DNA of 64,000 bases from Gaiellasilicea sp963850995 (GTDB taxonomy: Bacteria > Actinomycetota > Thermoleophilia > Gaiellales > Gaiellaceae). The stretch spans positions 1 to 64,000 of the forward strand of contig CAWKNQ010000014.1 of NCBI GenBank assembly GCA_963850995.1, read 5' to 3'. Under the pieces are notes generated by a model. That model was not told where the DNA came from and made no database searches. It worked only from the letters and a program-made list of their open reading frames with translations. Positions 53,218 through 62,806 of this stretch are shown here, one piece after another. How positions within the stretch are numbered: position 1 is the first letter of the stretch; each line of letters starts with the position of its first letter. The translations under genes and the position numbers were made by a program.

Positions 53218-54258
53218 ATGGCTGCCGTCGGCTCTCCCGAGCTTCTGATCGTGATGGGCGCGCAGGCCACCTCCGACCAGGTGGACGAGGTTGTCGCGCG
53301 CCTCGAGGAGGCGGGCGCGAGCGCGCACGTCAGCCACGGCCGCGACGCGACCGTGATCGGCGCGATCGGCGAGCGCGAGCTGCTGGCGACCCTGCCGCTC
53401 GAGGGGTTTCCGGGCGTCGAGCAGGTGCTGCCGATCCTGAAGCCGTACAAGCTCGTCTCGCGCGAGCTCCGGCGCGACCCGACCGTGATCGAGGCGCGCG
53501 GGCGCCGGCTCGGCGACGCCTACTTCGGCTTCATCGCGGGGCCGTGCACGGTCGAGACGCGCGAGCAGACGCTCGAGACTGCCCGCGTTGTCGCCGACCA
53601 GGGCGTGACGATGTTGCGCGGCGGCGCGTTCAAGCCGCGCACCTCGCCGTACGCGTTCCAGGGGCTCGGCGTCGAGGGCCTGGCGATCCTCGCCGAGGCG
53701 CGCGACGAGACCGGGCTCCCGCTCGTCACCGAGCTGATGGACCCGCGTGACGTCGACGCGGTCGTCGGGACGGCGGACGTGATTCAGATCGGGGCGCGCA
53801 ACATGCAGAACTTCAACCTCCTCTCCGAGGTCGGCCGCGCGCCCAAGCCGGTGCTGCTCAAGCGCGGCCCGTCGGCCTCGATCGAGGAGCTCCTGATGGC
53901 GGCCGAGTACGTTGTCAAAGAAGGCAACGCGCAGGTGATCCTCTGCGAGCGCGGGATCAAGACCTTCGAGCGCTCGACGCGCTACACGCTCGATCTGTCC
54001 GCGATCCCCGTGCTGAAGCACGAGACGCACCTGCCCGTGATCGTCGACCCCTCGCATGCGGCGGGCAAGCGCGACCTCGTCCTCCCGCTCGCGCGCGCCG
54101 CCGTCGCCGCAGGCGCGGACGGGATCATCGTCGAGGTGCATCCGCGCCCCGAGGAGGCGCTCTGCGACGGCCCGCAGCAGATCCCGGCGAGCGAGTTCGC
54201 GGACTTCGCGCACGAGATCAGGGCGCTCGCCTCGCTGCTCGGCAAGACGATCGGGTGA
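53218..54258 (+). CDS. aroF: 3-deoxy-7-phosphoheptulonate (DAHP) synthase, AroF/KDO8P-like type
   Basis: First step of the shikimate pathway: PEP plus erythrose-4-phosphate. A 346-residue protein with an N-terminal ferredoxin-like domain ('LLIVMGAQATSDQVDEVVAR', the regulatory part). The TIM barrel carries 'FIAGPCTVETREQTLE', 'AFKPRTSPYAFQGLG', 'IQIGARNMQNFNLLSEV' and 'IVDPSHAAGKRDLVLPLARA'. ATG at 53218. The end overlaps tyrA as GTGA. First gene of the aromatic/core operon. Confidence 0.93.
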   Translation: MAAVGSPELLIVMGAQATSDQVDEVVARLEEAGASAHVSHGRDATVIGAIGERELLATLPLEGFPGVEQVLPILKPYKLVSRELRRDPTVIEARGRRLGDAYFGFIAGPCTVETREQTLETARVVADQGVTMLRGGAFKPRTSPYAFQGLGVEGLAILAEARDETGLPLVTELMDPRDVDAVVGTADVIQIGARNMQNFNLLSEVGRAPKPVLLKRGPSASIEELLMAAEYVVKEGNAQVILCERGIKTFERSTRYTLDLSAIPVLKHETHLPVIVDPSHAAGKRDLVLPLARAAVAAGADGIIVEVHPRPEEALCDGPQQIPASEFADFAHEIRALASLLGKTIG

Positions 54259-55358
54259 CGCCGCCGCTTGCGATCGTCGGGACGGGGCTGATCGGCGCCT
54301 CGGTCGGGCTCGCGGCACGGCGCGCAGGAGCCGACCGCGTGACGGGCTGGGACCCCGATCCCGCACACCTGACGACCGCGGCCGAGCGTGGTGCGGTCGA
54401 GCCCGCCGCGAGTCTCGCGGCGGCGCTCGAGGGAGTGGAGCTCGCGGTCGTCGCGGCTCCGGTGACCGCACTTCCCGCCCAGGTCCGCGCCGTCCTCGAC
54501 GCCAGCGCCCCGGGGTGCACGGTCACCGACGTCGGCTCGACCAAGGGCGGCGTCTGTGCGGCCGCCGCGGGTATCGGCCGCTTCGTCGGCGGCCATCCGA
54601 TCTGCGGCTCCGAGGCGCGCGGCCCCGAGTGGGCGACGGCCGAGCTGTTCGACGGCGCAACGTGGTTCCTGACGCCGGTGGCTGCGACCGAGCCGGATCG
54701 CTACCGGGTGCTGCACGGCTTCGTCTCGGCGCTCGGGGCGGTGCCGGTCGCGATCGACCCCGAGGCACACGATCGGCTCGTCGCAGTGACGAGTCACCTC
54801 CCGCACGCGCTCGCGAACGTGCTCCTGAACCAGGCGGGAGGAGCCCGGGTGGACGGTCACGAGCCACTGGCCGCCGCCGGAGGCTCCCTGCGCGACATGA
54901 CGCGGGTGGCGGGTGCCAACCCGCGCATCTGGGTGGACATCTTCCTCGAGAACCGCGAGGCGCTCGCCGCCTCGCTCGCCGAGCACCGGCGCCGCGTCGA
55001 GCAGGTGGAGGCCGCGCTCGCCGCCGGCGACGCGGGCTTCCTCGCGCGCTGGATCGGAGAGGCCTCGTCCAACCGGCGCCGGCTGCTCGAGACGGCGTAC
55101 GAGGACGCGGGCGCGCTGCAGCGGTTGCGCGTCCACGTGCCCGACCGGCCGGGCGTGATCGCGGGGATCGCGCAGGCGCTCGGCGCGGAGCGGATCAACA
55201 TCGCCGACTTCGACCTGCAGCACCTCTCGAGCGAGCGCGGCGGCACGCTCGCCATCCTCGTCGAGGGCGAGCAGGAAGCCGAGCGCGCCGCGGCGCTTCT
55301 GGAGCAGCAGGGCTACGGCGTCGTCGTCGCCCCCGTGCTCGAGGAGGAGAGCCCGTGA
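54255..55358 (+). CDS. tyrA: prephenate dehydrogenase with ACT domain
   Basis: A 367-residue enzyme that oxidises prephenate to 4-hydroxyphenylpyruvate for tyrosine. 'AIVGTGLIGASVGLAARRAG' (NAD), 'CTVTDVGSTKGGV', 'GGHPICGSEARGPEWA' and the His in 'VTSHLPHALANVLLNQAGG'. The C-terminal ACT domain ('LRVHVPDRPGVIAGIAQALG') probably gives tyrosine feedback. GTG at 54255. Confidence 0.92.
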   Translation: MTPPLAIVGTGLIGASVGLAARRAGADRVTGWDPDPAHLTTAAERGAVEPAASLAAALEGVELAVVAAPVTALPAQVRAVLDASAPGCTVTDVGSTKGGVCAAAAGIGRFVGGHPICGSEARGPEWATAELFDGATWFLTPVAATEPDRYRVLHGFVSALGAVPVAIDPEAHDRLVAVTSHLPHALANVLLNQAGGARVDGHEPLAAAGGSLRDMTRVAGANPRIWVDIFLENREALAASLAEHRRRVEQVEAALAAGDAGFLARWIGEASSNRRRLLETAYEDAGALQRLRVHVPDRPGVIAGIAQALGAERINIADFDLQHLSSERGGTLAILVEGEQEAERAAALLEQQGYGVVVAPVLEEESP

Positions 55359-55393
55359 CCACCGGCCTTTCCCGCCGCGTCTCCGCGGGACCG

Positions 55394-55414
55394 GTCCGGG
55401 GACTGTCCCCGGAC
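55394..55414. repeat. perfect GC hairpin upstream of aroA
   Basis: GTCCGGGGA, CTG, TCCCCGGAC: a perfect 9-bp stem, followed by ATGGCC, 66 bp before the aroA GTG. Its CCCCGGACATG edge resembles the CCCCGACATGTC of the repeats near 33.2 kb. It may be a REP-like element or an attenuator/terminator between tyrA and aroA. Confidence 0.5.
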
Positions 55415-55479
55415 ATGGCCCACGCGGACGTGTCTCTGTGCCAAATTCTTCGCAACTCTTTTTCCACAGGCGCGGGGGC

Positions 55480-56769
55480 GTGAAGTTCGAGCCGACGGCG
55501 GCGGTGCGAGGCCACGTCGGGGTTCCCGGGGACAAGTCGCTCTCCCACCGCGCGCTTCTGCTCGGCGCGGTCGCGGACGGCGAGACGCGGATCGCCGGCT
55601 TCGGCCGCTCCGGCGACACGGAGTCGACGCTCGCGGCCGTCCGGGCGCTCGGCGTGCGCGTCTACGAGGCAGACGCCGGCACGCTCCGCGTCTTCGGCGC
55701 AGGGCTGCGCGGGCTGAAGCCGCCGGAGCAGCCGATCGACTGCGGCAACGCCGGCACGCTGATGCGCCTGCTACCGGGGCTGCTCGCCGGCCAGGAGGGG
55801 CGGTTCGAGCTGACGGGCGACGAGTCGCTTCGCTCCCGTCCGATGGAGCGGATCGCCGAGCCGCTGCGGCTGATGGGAGCGGCCGTCGAGACGACTGACG
55901 GGCGCGCGCCGATCATGGTCGAAGGCCGCCCGCTCCGGCCGATCTCGTACGAGCTGCCGGTCGCGAGCGCGCAGGTGAAGTCCGCTGTGCTCCTGGCCGG
56001 TCTTTACGCGGACGGCGGCGAGACCACGGTCACCGAGCAGCCACCGACCCGCGACCACACCGAGACGCTGCTCGCACAGGCCGGCGTGCCGTTGCGCCGC
56101 GGCCCGAGGAGCGTCTCGCTCCGGTCGGTCGAGCGGCTCGAGCTCGGCGACGTCGAGATCCCGGGAGACTTCTCCGCGGCCGCGCCGTTGCTCGTCGCGG
56201 CGACCCTGCTCGCGGGATCCGAGCTGACCGTGCACGGCGTCAACCTGAACCCGCGGCGCACCGGCCTCCTCGACGTGCTCGAGCGGATGGGGGCGCAGAT
56301 CGCCGTCTTCAACCGGCGCCGCATCGGCGGCGAGCCCGCCGGCGACCTCGACGTTCGGCCGTCGCAGCTCGTCGCAACCACGATCAATGCCGCCGAGGTG
56401 CCGCGGCTCGTCGACGAGCTACCGCTGTTCGCGCTCCTCGCCGTGCACGCGCGCGGTGACAGCGTCCTCCGCGGCGCGGCGGAGCTGCGCGCGAAGGAGA
56501 CGGACCGGATCGAGGCGGTGGTGGAGGGCCTCCGCCGCCTCGGTGCGCACGTTCGCGCGACGCCCGACGGCTTCACGGTCCGCGGCGTCCCGTCGCGAAT
56601 CCGCGGCGGCTCGCTGGACGCCCGCGGAGACCACCGGATCGCGATCCTCGGCGCCGTCGCCGGTCTCGTCTCGCGCGAGGGCGTCGACGTCGAGGGCGCC
56701 GCGGCGGCGGGGGTATCCTTCCCCGGCTTCTTCGACCTGATCGACTCGCTCCGAGCCACCAACGCCTGA
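55480..56769 (+). CDS. aroA: EPSP synthase (3-phosphoshikimate 1-carboxyvinyltransferase)
   Basis: A 429-residue enzyme joining shikimate-3-phosphate and PEP. 'VPGDKSLSHRALLLGAVADG', 'IDCGNAGTLMRLLPGLLAGQ', 'LRAKETDRIEAVVEGLRRLG' and 'DHRIAILGAVAGLVS' are the diagnostic blocks with the catalytic Lys, Asp and Glu. The GTG at 55480 gives 'VKFEPTAAVRGHVGVPGD'; the frame also runs up to 55438 without good support. Followed by cmk after 9 bp. Confidence 0.94.
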   Translation: MKFEPTAAVRGHVGVPGDKSLSHRALLLGAVADGETRIAGFGRSGDTESTLAAVRALGVRVYEADAGTLRVFGAGLRGLKPPEQPIDCGNAGTLMRLLPGLLAGQEGRFELTGDESLRSRPMERIAEPLRLMGAAVETTDGRAPIMVEGRPLRPISYELPVASAQVKSAVLLAGLYADGGETTVTEQPPTRDHTETLLAQAGVPLRRGPRSVSLRSVERLELGDVEIPGDFSAAAPLLVAATLLAGSELTVHGVNLNPRRTGLLDVLERMGAQIAVFNRRRIGGEPAGDLDVRPSQLVATTINAAEVPRLVDELPLFALLAVHARGDSVLRGAAELRAKETDRIEAVVEGLRRLGAHVRATPDGFTVRGVPSRIRGGSLDARGDHRIAILGAVAGLVSREGVDVEGAAAAGVSFPGFFDLIDSLRATNA

Positions 56770-56778
56770 AGGAATCTG

Positions 56779-57414
56779 ATGATCGTCGCCATCGACGGGC
56801 CCGCAGGGGCCGGCAAGAGCACGGTCGCGCGGCTTCTCGCCCAGCGGCTCGGCTTCCGCTACCTCGACACCGGCGCGATGTACCGCGCCCTCACCTGGCT
56901 CGCGCGCCGGGAGGGGCTCGCGCTCGACCGGGCGGAGGAGCTCGCCGAGCTCGCGGCCCGGCATCCCGTGGTCTTCGACGAGGCCGGCCGGGTCTTCATC
57001 GACGACTGGGACGTCACGTCCTCGATCCGGAAGCCGGACATCGACAAGCTCGTCCCGGTCGTCGCGCGGCACCACCAGGTGCGCGAGGTGATGCGCGAGC
57101 GGCAGCGTGCTCTGGGGGAGGTGGGGAACGTCGTGATCGAAGGGCGCGATATCGGGACGGTCGTCGCGCCGCAGGCGCAGGTGAAGGTGTACTTGATCGC
57201 CGACGCGACGGTGCGCGCCTCACGTCGCTCCTCCGAGCGTCCCGGGATCGGCTCGGACGCACTCGCAACCGACCTGCGGCTCCGCGACGAGAGGGACGCG
57301 ATCAACATGCGCCCTGCCGAGGACGCGGTCCAGATCGACACGACCGCGCTCGACGTCGACGAGGTCGTCGCTCGGATCGAGGAGCTCGTGCACGCTCGTC
57401 CGACGAGCGCATGA
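56779..57414 (+). CDS. cmk: cytidylate kinase
   Basis: A 211-residue (d)CMP kinase: 'AIDGPAGAGKSTVARLLAQR' (P-loop), 'YLDTGAMYRALTWLA' and 'VVIEGRDIGTVVAPQAQVKV'. It makes CDP and dCDP for RNA, DNA and phospholipid supply. ATG at 56779. It overlaps plsC by 4 bp (ATGA). Confidence 0.94.
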   Translation: MIVAIDGPAGAGKSTVARLLAQRLGFRYLDTGAMYRALTWLARREGLALDRAEELAELAARHPVVFDEAGRVFIDDWDVTSSIRKPDIDKLVPVVARHHQVREVMRERQRALGEVGNVVIEGRDIGTVVAPQAQVKVYLIADATVRASRRSSERPGIGSDALATDLRLRDERDAINMRPAEDAVQIDTTALDVDEVVARIEELVHARPTSA

Positions 57415-58061
57415 GTAGCGTCGACGCCGTCTGGGCTGCCGGCCGCCTCACGATCGGCACGGTCGTGCGGCTGCTGACCCCGCTGCGGAACTACGGCGTC
57501 GAGCGCGTGCCTCCGAGCGGCGGCGTCGTGCTCGCGTTCAACCACTTCCACTGGATCGACCCGCCTGTGTTCGGCCTGTTCTCGCCGCGCACGATCTATT
57601 TTCTCGCCAAGATCGAGGCCCACCGCGTGCCGGGGCTCGGACAGCTGATCCGGAGTTTCGGCACCATCTCCGTCCGCCGCGGCGAGTCCGATCGCGAGGC
57701 GGTCCGGCGGATGCGCGAGGTCGTCCGCGAGGGCCACGCGCTCGGCCTCTTCGCCGAGGGGACGCGCCAGCGTTCCGGCAAGCCCGGTCCCGTGCAGCCC
57801 GGCGCCGCGATGGCCGCGCTGCAGGAGGACGTGCCCGTCGTGCCCGCCGCCATCCACGGCTCCTTCGAGTGGCATCCCGGCAACTACCACCCGGTCTCGG
57901 TCGCCTGGGGCGAGCCGCTCCGCTTCGAGGGGCTGCCCAAGGGCGCGAAGGGCTATCGGGAAGCCTCGGTCGAGATCGAGCAGCGCATCCACGACCTCCA
58001 CGACTGGCTTGCCGAAATGCACGCGCTCGGCCGGCCGCGGCACGCGACCCCGCCGCGATGA
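57411..58061 (+). CDS. plsC: 1-acylglycerol-3-phosphate acyltransferase (PlsC family)
   Basis: A 216-residue membrane-associated acyltransferase: 'AFNHFHWIDPPVFGLFSPRT' contains the HxxxxD catalytic motif. 'FAEGTRQRSGKPGPVQPGAA' is the glycerol-phosphate-binding EGTR block. 'VVPAAIHGSFEWHPGNYHPV' follows. It places the second acyl chain to make phosphatidic acid. ATG 57411. The stop overlaps the der ATG. Confidence 0.88.
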   Translation: MSSVDAVWAAGRLTIGTVVRLLTPLRNYGVERVPPSGGVVLAFNHFHWIDPPVFGLFSPRTIYFLAKIEAHRVPGLGQLIRSFGTISVRRGESDREAVRRMREVVREGHALGLFAEGTRQRSGKPGPVQPGAAMAALQEDVPVVPAAIHGSFEWHPGNYHPVSVAWGEPLRFEGLPKGAKGYREASVEIEQRIHDLHDWLAEMHALGRPRHATPPR

Positions 58062-59374
58062 GCGAGACGCCCCCGGAGATCATCGGCACGGTCGCGATCG
58101 TCGGCTTTCCGAACGTGGGCAAGTCGACGCTTGTCAACCGCCTGACGGAGACGCGGCAGGCGGTCGTCCACGAGACGCCGGGGGTGACGCGCGACCGCAA
58201 GGAGCTCGTCGCCGACTGGAACGGCAAGCACTTCCTCCTGATCGATACCGGCGGCGTCGACGACCTCGCCACCGACGCCTTCAGTCCCTCGATCGCGAGG
58301 CAGGCGCGAACGGCGATCGAGGAAGCCGACCTCATCCTCTTCGTCGTCGACGCCCGCCACGGGATCACGCCGGGCGACGAGGAGCTCGCGGTCACGCTCC
58401 GCGCCTCGAAGAAGCCCGTGCTCGTGCTCGCGAACAAGATCGACGACCCGCGGCGCGACCTCGACGCGGTCGAGTTCCACAAGCTCGGCCTCGGCGACCC
58501 TGTTCCGCTGTCCGCTCTGCACGGTCACGGCACCGGCGACCTGTTGGACGAGATCGTCGCCCGGTTGCCGGGCGAGGGTGAGCTACAGGTCGGCGACGAG
58601 GCGATCCGCGTCGCGATCCTCGGCCGGACGAACGTGGGCAAGTCGTCGCTCCTGAACGCGCTCGTCGGCGGCGAGCGCGTGATCGTCTCCGACGTTCCCG
58701 GCACGACCCGGGACGCGATCGACACGATCCTCCGCCGCGACGACCGCACGTTCCGCCTGGTCGATACTGCCGGGCTCCGCCGGAAGCGAAAGCAGCGGCA
58801 GGGGATCGAGTACTACTCGGAGCTGCGCGCGCTCGAGGCGGCAGAGCGGGCCGACGTCGCGCTCGTCCTGATCGACGCGAGCGAGGGAATCGTCGACCAG
58901 GACCTCGCGGTCGCGGACGTCGCGCGCAAGGCGGGCTGCTCCACGCTCGTCGTGCTCTCGAAGTGGGACAAGACCGAGATCACGATCGAGGACGCGCGGC
59001 CGCGGCTCGAGTCGCGCCTGCGCCAGCGGCCGCCGCTGATCGCGGTCTCGGCGAAGACCGGACGCGGGCTCGACCGGCTGCTCGACTACACGGCCGGCCT
59101 GTTCGAGAAGCACACGGGGCGGATCGCGACGCCGGCGCTCAACAACGCGCTTGCCGAGCTGCGCCAGGCGCGCCAGCCGCCCTCGCAGCGCGGCAAGCGG
59201 CTCAACCTGCTCTACGGCGCGCAGGTCTCGACGCGGCCGCCGCGGATCCGGATCCACGTCAACGACCCGGGCCTCGTCACGCGCGACTACGCCTACTGGA
59301 TCGAAAACGAGCTGCGGAAACGGTTTAGCCTCGCGGGCGTGCCCGTCTCGATCGATTTCGTCAAGCGCTCGTGA
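58058..59374 (+). CDS. der: ribosome biogenesis GTPase Der (EngA)
   Basis: A 438-residue protein with two tandem GTPase domains. G-domain 1: 'VGFPNVGKSTLVNRLTETR', 'DTGGV', 'NKID'. G-domain 2: 'LGRTNVGKSSLLNALVGGER', 'DTAGL', 'SKWD'. A C-terminal KH-like domain begins near 'TPALNNALAELRQARQPPSQ'. It acts in 50S assembly. ATG 58058 lies within the plsC stop (ATGA). Overlaps gpsA. Confidence 0.95.
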   Translation: MSETPPEIIGTVAIVGFPNVGKSTLVNRLTETRQAVVHETPGVTRDRKELVADWNGKHFLLIDTGGVDDLATDAFSPSIARQARTAIEEADLILFVVDARHGITPGDEELAVTLRASKKPVLVLANKIDDPRRDLDAVEFHKLGLGDPVPLSALHGHGTGDLLDEIVARLPGEGELQVGDEAIRVAILGRTNVGKSSLLNALVGGERVIVSDVPGTTRDAIDTILRRDDRTFRLVDTAGLRRKRKQRQGIEYYSELRALEAAERADVALVLIDASEGIVDQDLAVADVARKAGCSTLVVLSKWDKTEITIEDARPRLESRLRQRPPLIAVSAKTGRGLDRLLDYTAGLFEKHTGRIATPALNNALAELRQARQPPSQRGKRLNLLYGAQVSTRPPRIRIHVNDPGLVTRDYAYWIENELRKRFSLAGVPVSIDFVKRS

Positions 59375-60327
59375 ACATCGTCGTAGTCGGGGGAGGGTCG
59401 TGGGGGACCGCGTTCGCCGGCGTGCTGCGCAACCGCGAGCACGAGGTCACGCTCGCCTGCCGCGACCCCGAGCAGGTGCGCGCGATCGCAGAGACCGGCC
59501 GCAACCCGCGCTACTCGACGAAGGCCGACCTGCGCGGAGTTCGGGCGACGACGATCGCGGAGGCGCCGCTCGAGGAGGCCGAGCTCGTGGTGGTCGCGGT
59601 GCCGAGCGCGGTGTTCGGCTCGGTGGTCGAGTCTCTCCCCGGAGAGGCGCCGATCCTCTCGCTGACGAAGGGGCTCGACCCCGCCACCGGCGAGCGGCTC
59701 TCGACCCTCGTGCGCCGTCGGCCGGTCGCCGTCCTCTCCGGGCCGAACATCGCCGAGGAGATCGTCGCCGGCCTTCCGGCCGCGGCGGTGATCTCGAGTG
59801 AGGACCACAGCCTGTCGCTCGACCTCCAAGAACAGATCAACTCGGTCACCTTCCGCGTCTACGTGAACGACGACGTGGTCGGGGTCGAGCTCTGTGCCGC
59901 GGCGAAGAACGTGATCGCGCTCGCGGCCGGAGGCGCGGACGGGCTCGGGCTGGGCGACAACGCCAAGGCGGCGCTCGTCGCGCGCGGGCTGGCCGAGATG
60001 GCGCGGCTCGCGGTCGCGGCGGGCGGCAGAGAGGAGACGTTCTCGGGTCTCGCCGGGATGGGCGACCTCGTCGTCACCTGCTGGTCGAAGTCGGGACGGA
60101 ACCGTCGTGCGGGAGAGCTGATCGCGCAGGGTGCCGATCCCGGCGAGGCCGTGCGACAGATCGGGATGGTGGTCGAAGGGCTGACGACCGCGCCGGTCCT
60201 GCGCGACCTCTCGCACCGGCTCGGGATCGAGGTGCCGATCACCGAGGGCGTGTGCGCGGTGCTGGGCGGCGAGCCACTGCACGAGCTCGTGGGCAATCTG
60301 ATGCGGCGGGAGCCGACGGCGGAGTAG
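59371..60327 (+). CDS. gpsA: glycerol-3-phosphate dehydrogenase [NAD(P)+]
   Basis: A 318-residue enzyme that reduces dihydroxyacetone phosphate to sn-glycerol-3-phosphate, the backbone for PlsC-made lipids. 'VVVGGGSWGTAFAGVLRNRE' (cofactor), 'LSGPNIAEEIVAGLPAAAVI', 'ELCAAAKNVIALAAGGADGL' (catalytic Lys) and 'GLAGMGDLVVTCWSKSGRNR'. GTG at 59371, GTGA overlap with der. Last core gene of the run. Confidence 0.95.
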   Translation: MNIVVVGGGSWGTAFAGVLRNREHEVTLACRDPEQVRAIAETGRNPRYSTKADLRGVRATTIAEAPLEEAELVVVAVPSAVFGSVVESLPGEAPILSLTKGLDPATGERLSTLVRRRPVAVLSGPNIAEEIVAGLPAAAVISSEDHSLSLDLQEQINSVTFRVYVNDDVVGVELCAAAKNVIALAAGGADGLGLGDNAKAALVARGLAEMARLAVAAGGREETFSGLAGMGDLVVTCWSKSGRNRRAGELIAQGADPGEAVRQIGMVVEGLTTAPVLRDLSHRLGIEVPITEGVCAVLGGEPLHELVGNLMRREPTAE

Positions 60328-60378
60328 GTCGCCGCAGCCCGGTGCCTGGGTCGCGCGGCCCATAGCAACCGGTCCGTT

Positions 60379-61749
60379 TTGCGACTACCCTCCGCCCGTG
60401 CGTCGCGCCGTCTCACGCTCACCCTGCTAACCGCGCTCGCTCTCGCCCCCTCTGCACTCGCCGACGACTGGCTGCCGCATCCGGCCGACGCGACGTGGAC
60501 CTACGAGTGGACCGACAGCGTCTACAGCCCGACGCCGACGAAGGAGAAGGTCACGGTCAAGGAGCAGGCGGGCAAGACGTTCGAGCTCGCGTGGACGACG
60601 CTCGAGCTCGGCAATCCGCCGGCGGCCCAGGTCAGCCAGGGGACGGTCGCGTTCCAGGAGACGACCGCCGGGCTCGTCAACACGGACTGGTCGAGCACAC
60701 CGCCGCCGCCGAGCTTCCCGATCCTCTGCGCCGAGGCGGGCGGCTGCAGAACAGCCTCGCCGGGACGTTCTACAACCTCATCTGGGGAACGCGCGCCCCG
60801 GTGCTCACGGCGCCGCTCCTTCGGACCGCGAGCTGGACGAGCACGGGTGGGGCACGGGGCGACGTGACGAGCTCGTCCGACTACCTCGGCGTGGAGCGGG
60901 TCTCCGTGCCGGCGTTCCCGCAGCCGGTGCTCGCCGCGAAGGTCCGGTCCGAGGTCACCCAGGCAGGGGCGCTCGGCGATCCGTACGGCACGCGGCGTCC
61001 GGTTCGTCTGGTGGGTCTACGGCGTCGGCCCGGTGAAGATCGTCTTCGAGCACGCGGGCAGCGAAGCCCCGGTGACGACGTCGGTGCTCGCGAGCACGAA
61101 CCAGGTCGCGAAGCCGCCGCCGTCCGACCGCCGGTTCTTCCCGCTCGTCAAGGGCGCGACCGCGAAGTACCGCTGGACGAACACGAAGCACATGAAGCAG
61201 GCGTCGGTCCAGCAGATCACCGTCGACGAGGTCGTCAACGCATCGGCGCGCGTCTCGGTCAAGCACCTCTCCGGCCCGATTCGCGTGGCGGGCGCCTACG
61301 GGTTCACCGCCGCGGGGACGGCGTGACGAACATCTGGGCGGCGACGAGGTCGGCCTCGCTGGCGCAGTTCCCGGCGCTCGGGCCGCGGAACCTGCCGGCG
61401 AGCAAGCGGCGCCGCTTCACGACCCCATTCGACCTGCTCGTCTACGGCTTCAATCCGATCCTGCCGGCCTATCCCGCGGCGGGCGGGCTCGTGGGAGTCG
61501 AAGGTGCCGAGCCGCGACTACTCGACCTTCGGCGTGACCGGGATCGACGCGCGTGCTCGGCGTCCGGACGGTGAAGGACGCCTGCGGGCACGTTCCGCGC
61601 GCTCGCCGTCCAGTCGACCCTGACGCAGCGGGGCTTCCGGTTCGGGAGCGGCACGCGGACGAGCTACTTCGCGCCGGACCGGGGTCTGGTGCAAGCTCGT
61701 CTTCCGACACGGCGATGGCAGCGTCTCGACGGTTCAGCTCGTCCGCTAA
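60379..61749 (+). pseudogene. secreted protein of unknown function, about seven frame breaks
   Basis: Signal peptide-like start at TTG 60379 or nearby ('LTLLTALALAPSALADDW'). The mature part opens 'LPHPADATWTYEWTDSVYSP'. The reading then changes frame near 60748, 60995, 61315, 61490, 61545, 61590 and 61690, passing through 'LAGTFYNLIWGTRAPVLTAP', 'VWWVYGVGPVKIVFEHAG', 'FTTPFDLLVYGFNPILPAYP', 'STFGVTGIDARVLGVRTVKD' and 'KLVFRHGDGSVSTVQLVR' to a TAA at 61747. Rejoined it is about 455 residues and looks like one exported beta-rich protein. No family recognised. Break density here is the highest in the window. Confidence 0.5.
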
Positions 61750-62565
61750 GGCGCTCTGGGTCGTCGCCGGCGTCGTCGCCGCGCTGCTGCTCGCGGCGCT
61801 CGGCGCAGGTGCGCTCGTCCGGGGCGGGCGGCGACGGCGAGCGCGACGAGGTCGCTCGCTACATCGTCGGCGTCAACCGGATCCAGGGCGGGCTCGCCGG
61901 CGAGCTCTCGCGCGTGAATCGAGCCTACGCGAGTTTCCGCGCCGCGCCGACTGCGCCGGCGCGCCAGGTCGCCGAGCTGCGGGACGCCGAGCAGACGCTC
62001 GCGGTCGTGACCCAGCAGATCGAGGCGCTGGAGGTCCCGGACGGAGCGGCACGGCTGCACGAAGAGCTGCTGCGGCTGCTCGCGCTCCAGTCGGCGTTCG
62101 CGCGCGAGCTCACCACAGCTCGCGGAGTACCTGCCCCGGCTCAGCGATGCGCAGCGCGACCTCGCTCCGGCCGGTGAGCGCGTCCGGCGCGAGCTCGCCG
62201 CGGCCACGACGCCGGCCGGGCAGGCGCGTGCGTTCGGTCGCTATTCGGCGACGCTCGAGCGGGTCGCGGAGTCGCTCGAGCGGCTCTCTGCTCCGCCCGT
62301 GCTCGAGCCCGCGCGGCGTGCCGAGATCAAGCGTCTTCAGCGGACTCGCAACGTTGAGCGCGGAGCTCGGACCGCGATCGACGAGCAGCGGGCGCCGGCC
62401 ATCCGACGCCTCTCGGCGGAGATCTCGCGGGTCGCTGCGGTTCGGGGTGCGACGCGCGCCGAGCGCGACGCCGTCGTCGCGTACAACGATCGGCTCAAGG
62501 CGATCGGAGCGCAGCGCAACGCGGTCGAACGGGAGCGGAGACGGCTCGACCGCGAGCTCGCCTGA
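61715..62565 (+). pseudogene. membrane-anchored coiled-coil protein, two frameshifts
   Basis: ATG at 61715. Membrane segment 'ALWVVAGVVAALLLAALGAG', then a long helical region rich in Glu/Arg/Ala/Leu: 'DEVARYIVGVNRIQGGLAGE', 'LRDAEQTLAVVTQQIEALEV' and 'IKRLQRTRNVERGARTAIDE'. The frame breaks near 61825 and near 62120. Rejoined length is about 283 residues. The coiled-coil part should lie outside the membrane if the N-terminus is inside. Unknown function. It overlaps the previous gene by 35 bp. Confidence 0.5.
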
Positions 62566-62806
62566 GCCAGAAGTCTTACCCTCGACTGCAGCCTGAGGCG
62601 TGGCTGGAACGGGCTCGTTGACAACGGTTTTGAAGGCAGAGGTGCCCTGCTTTACAAGAGTGTGCAGCCCGGCTTACAAGAGATCTTGACAGGTACGAGC
62701 AGATTGTGGGAACTTCCTGGGGCCAGTCAGTCTTCTCACGAGGGCACGCGGAGGTATTCGGGTTTGGGGCCTTTCGCACGCCGCCGCACCACTCGACTCG
62801 CTCAGC
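62566..62806. other. intergenic region with short direct repeats
   Basis: No gene seen. TTTACAAGAG (62651-62660) and CTTACAAGAG (62673-62682) are direct repeats 22 bp apart, about two helical turns. A TTGACA (62686-62691) follows, but no good -10 lies 16-18 bp further on. It probably holds the promoter of the last gene. Confidence 0.4.
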
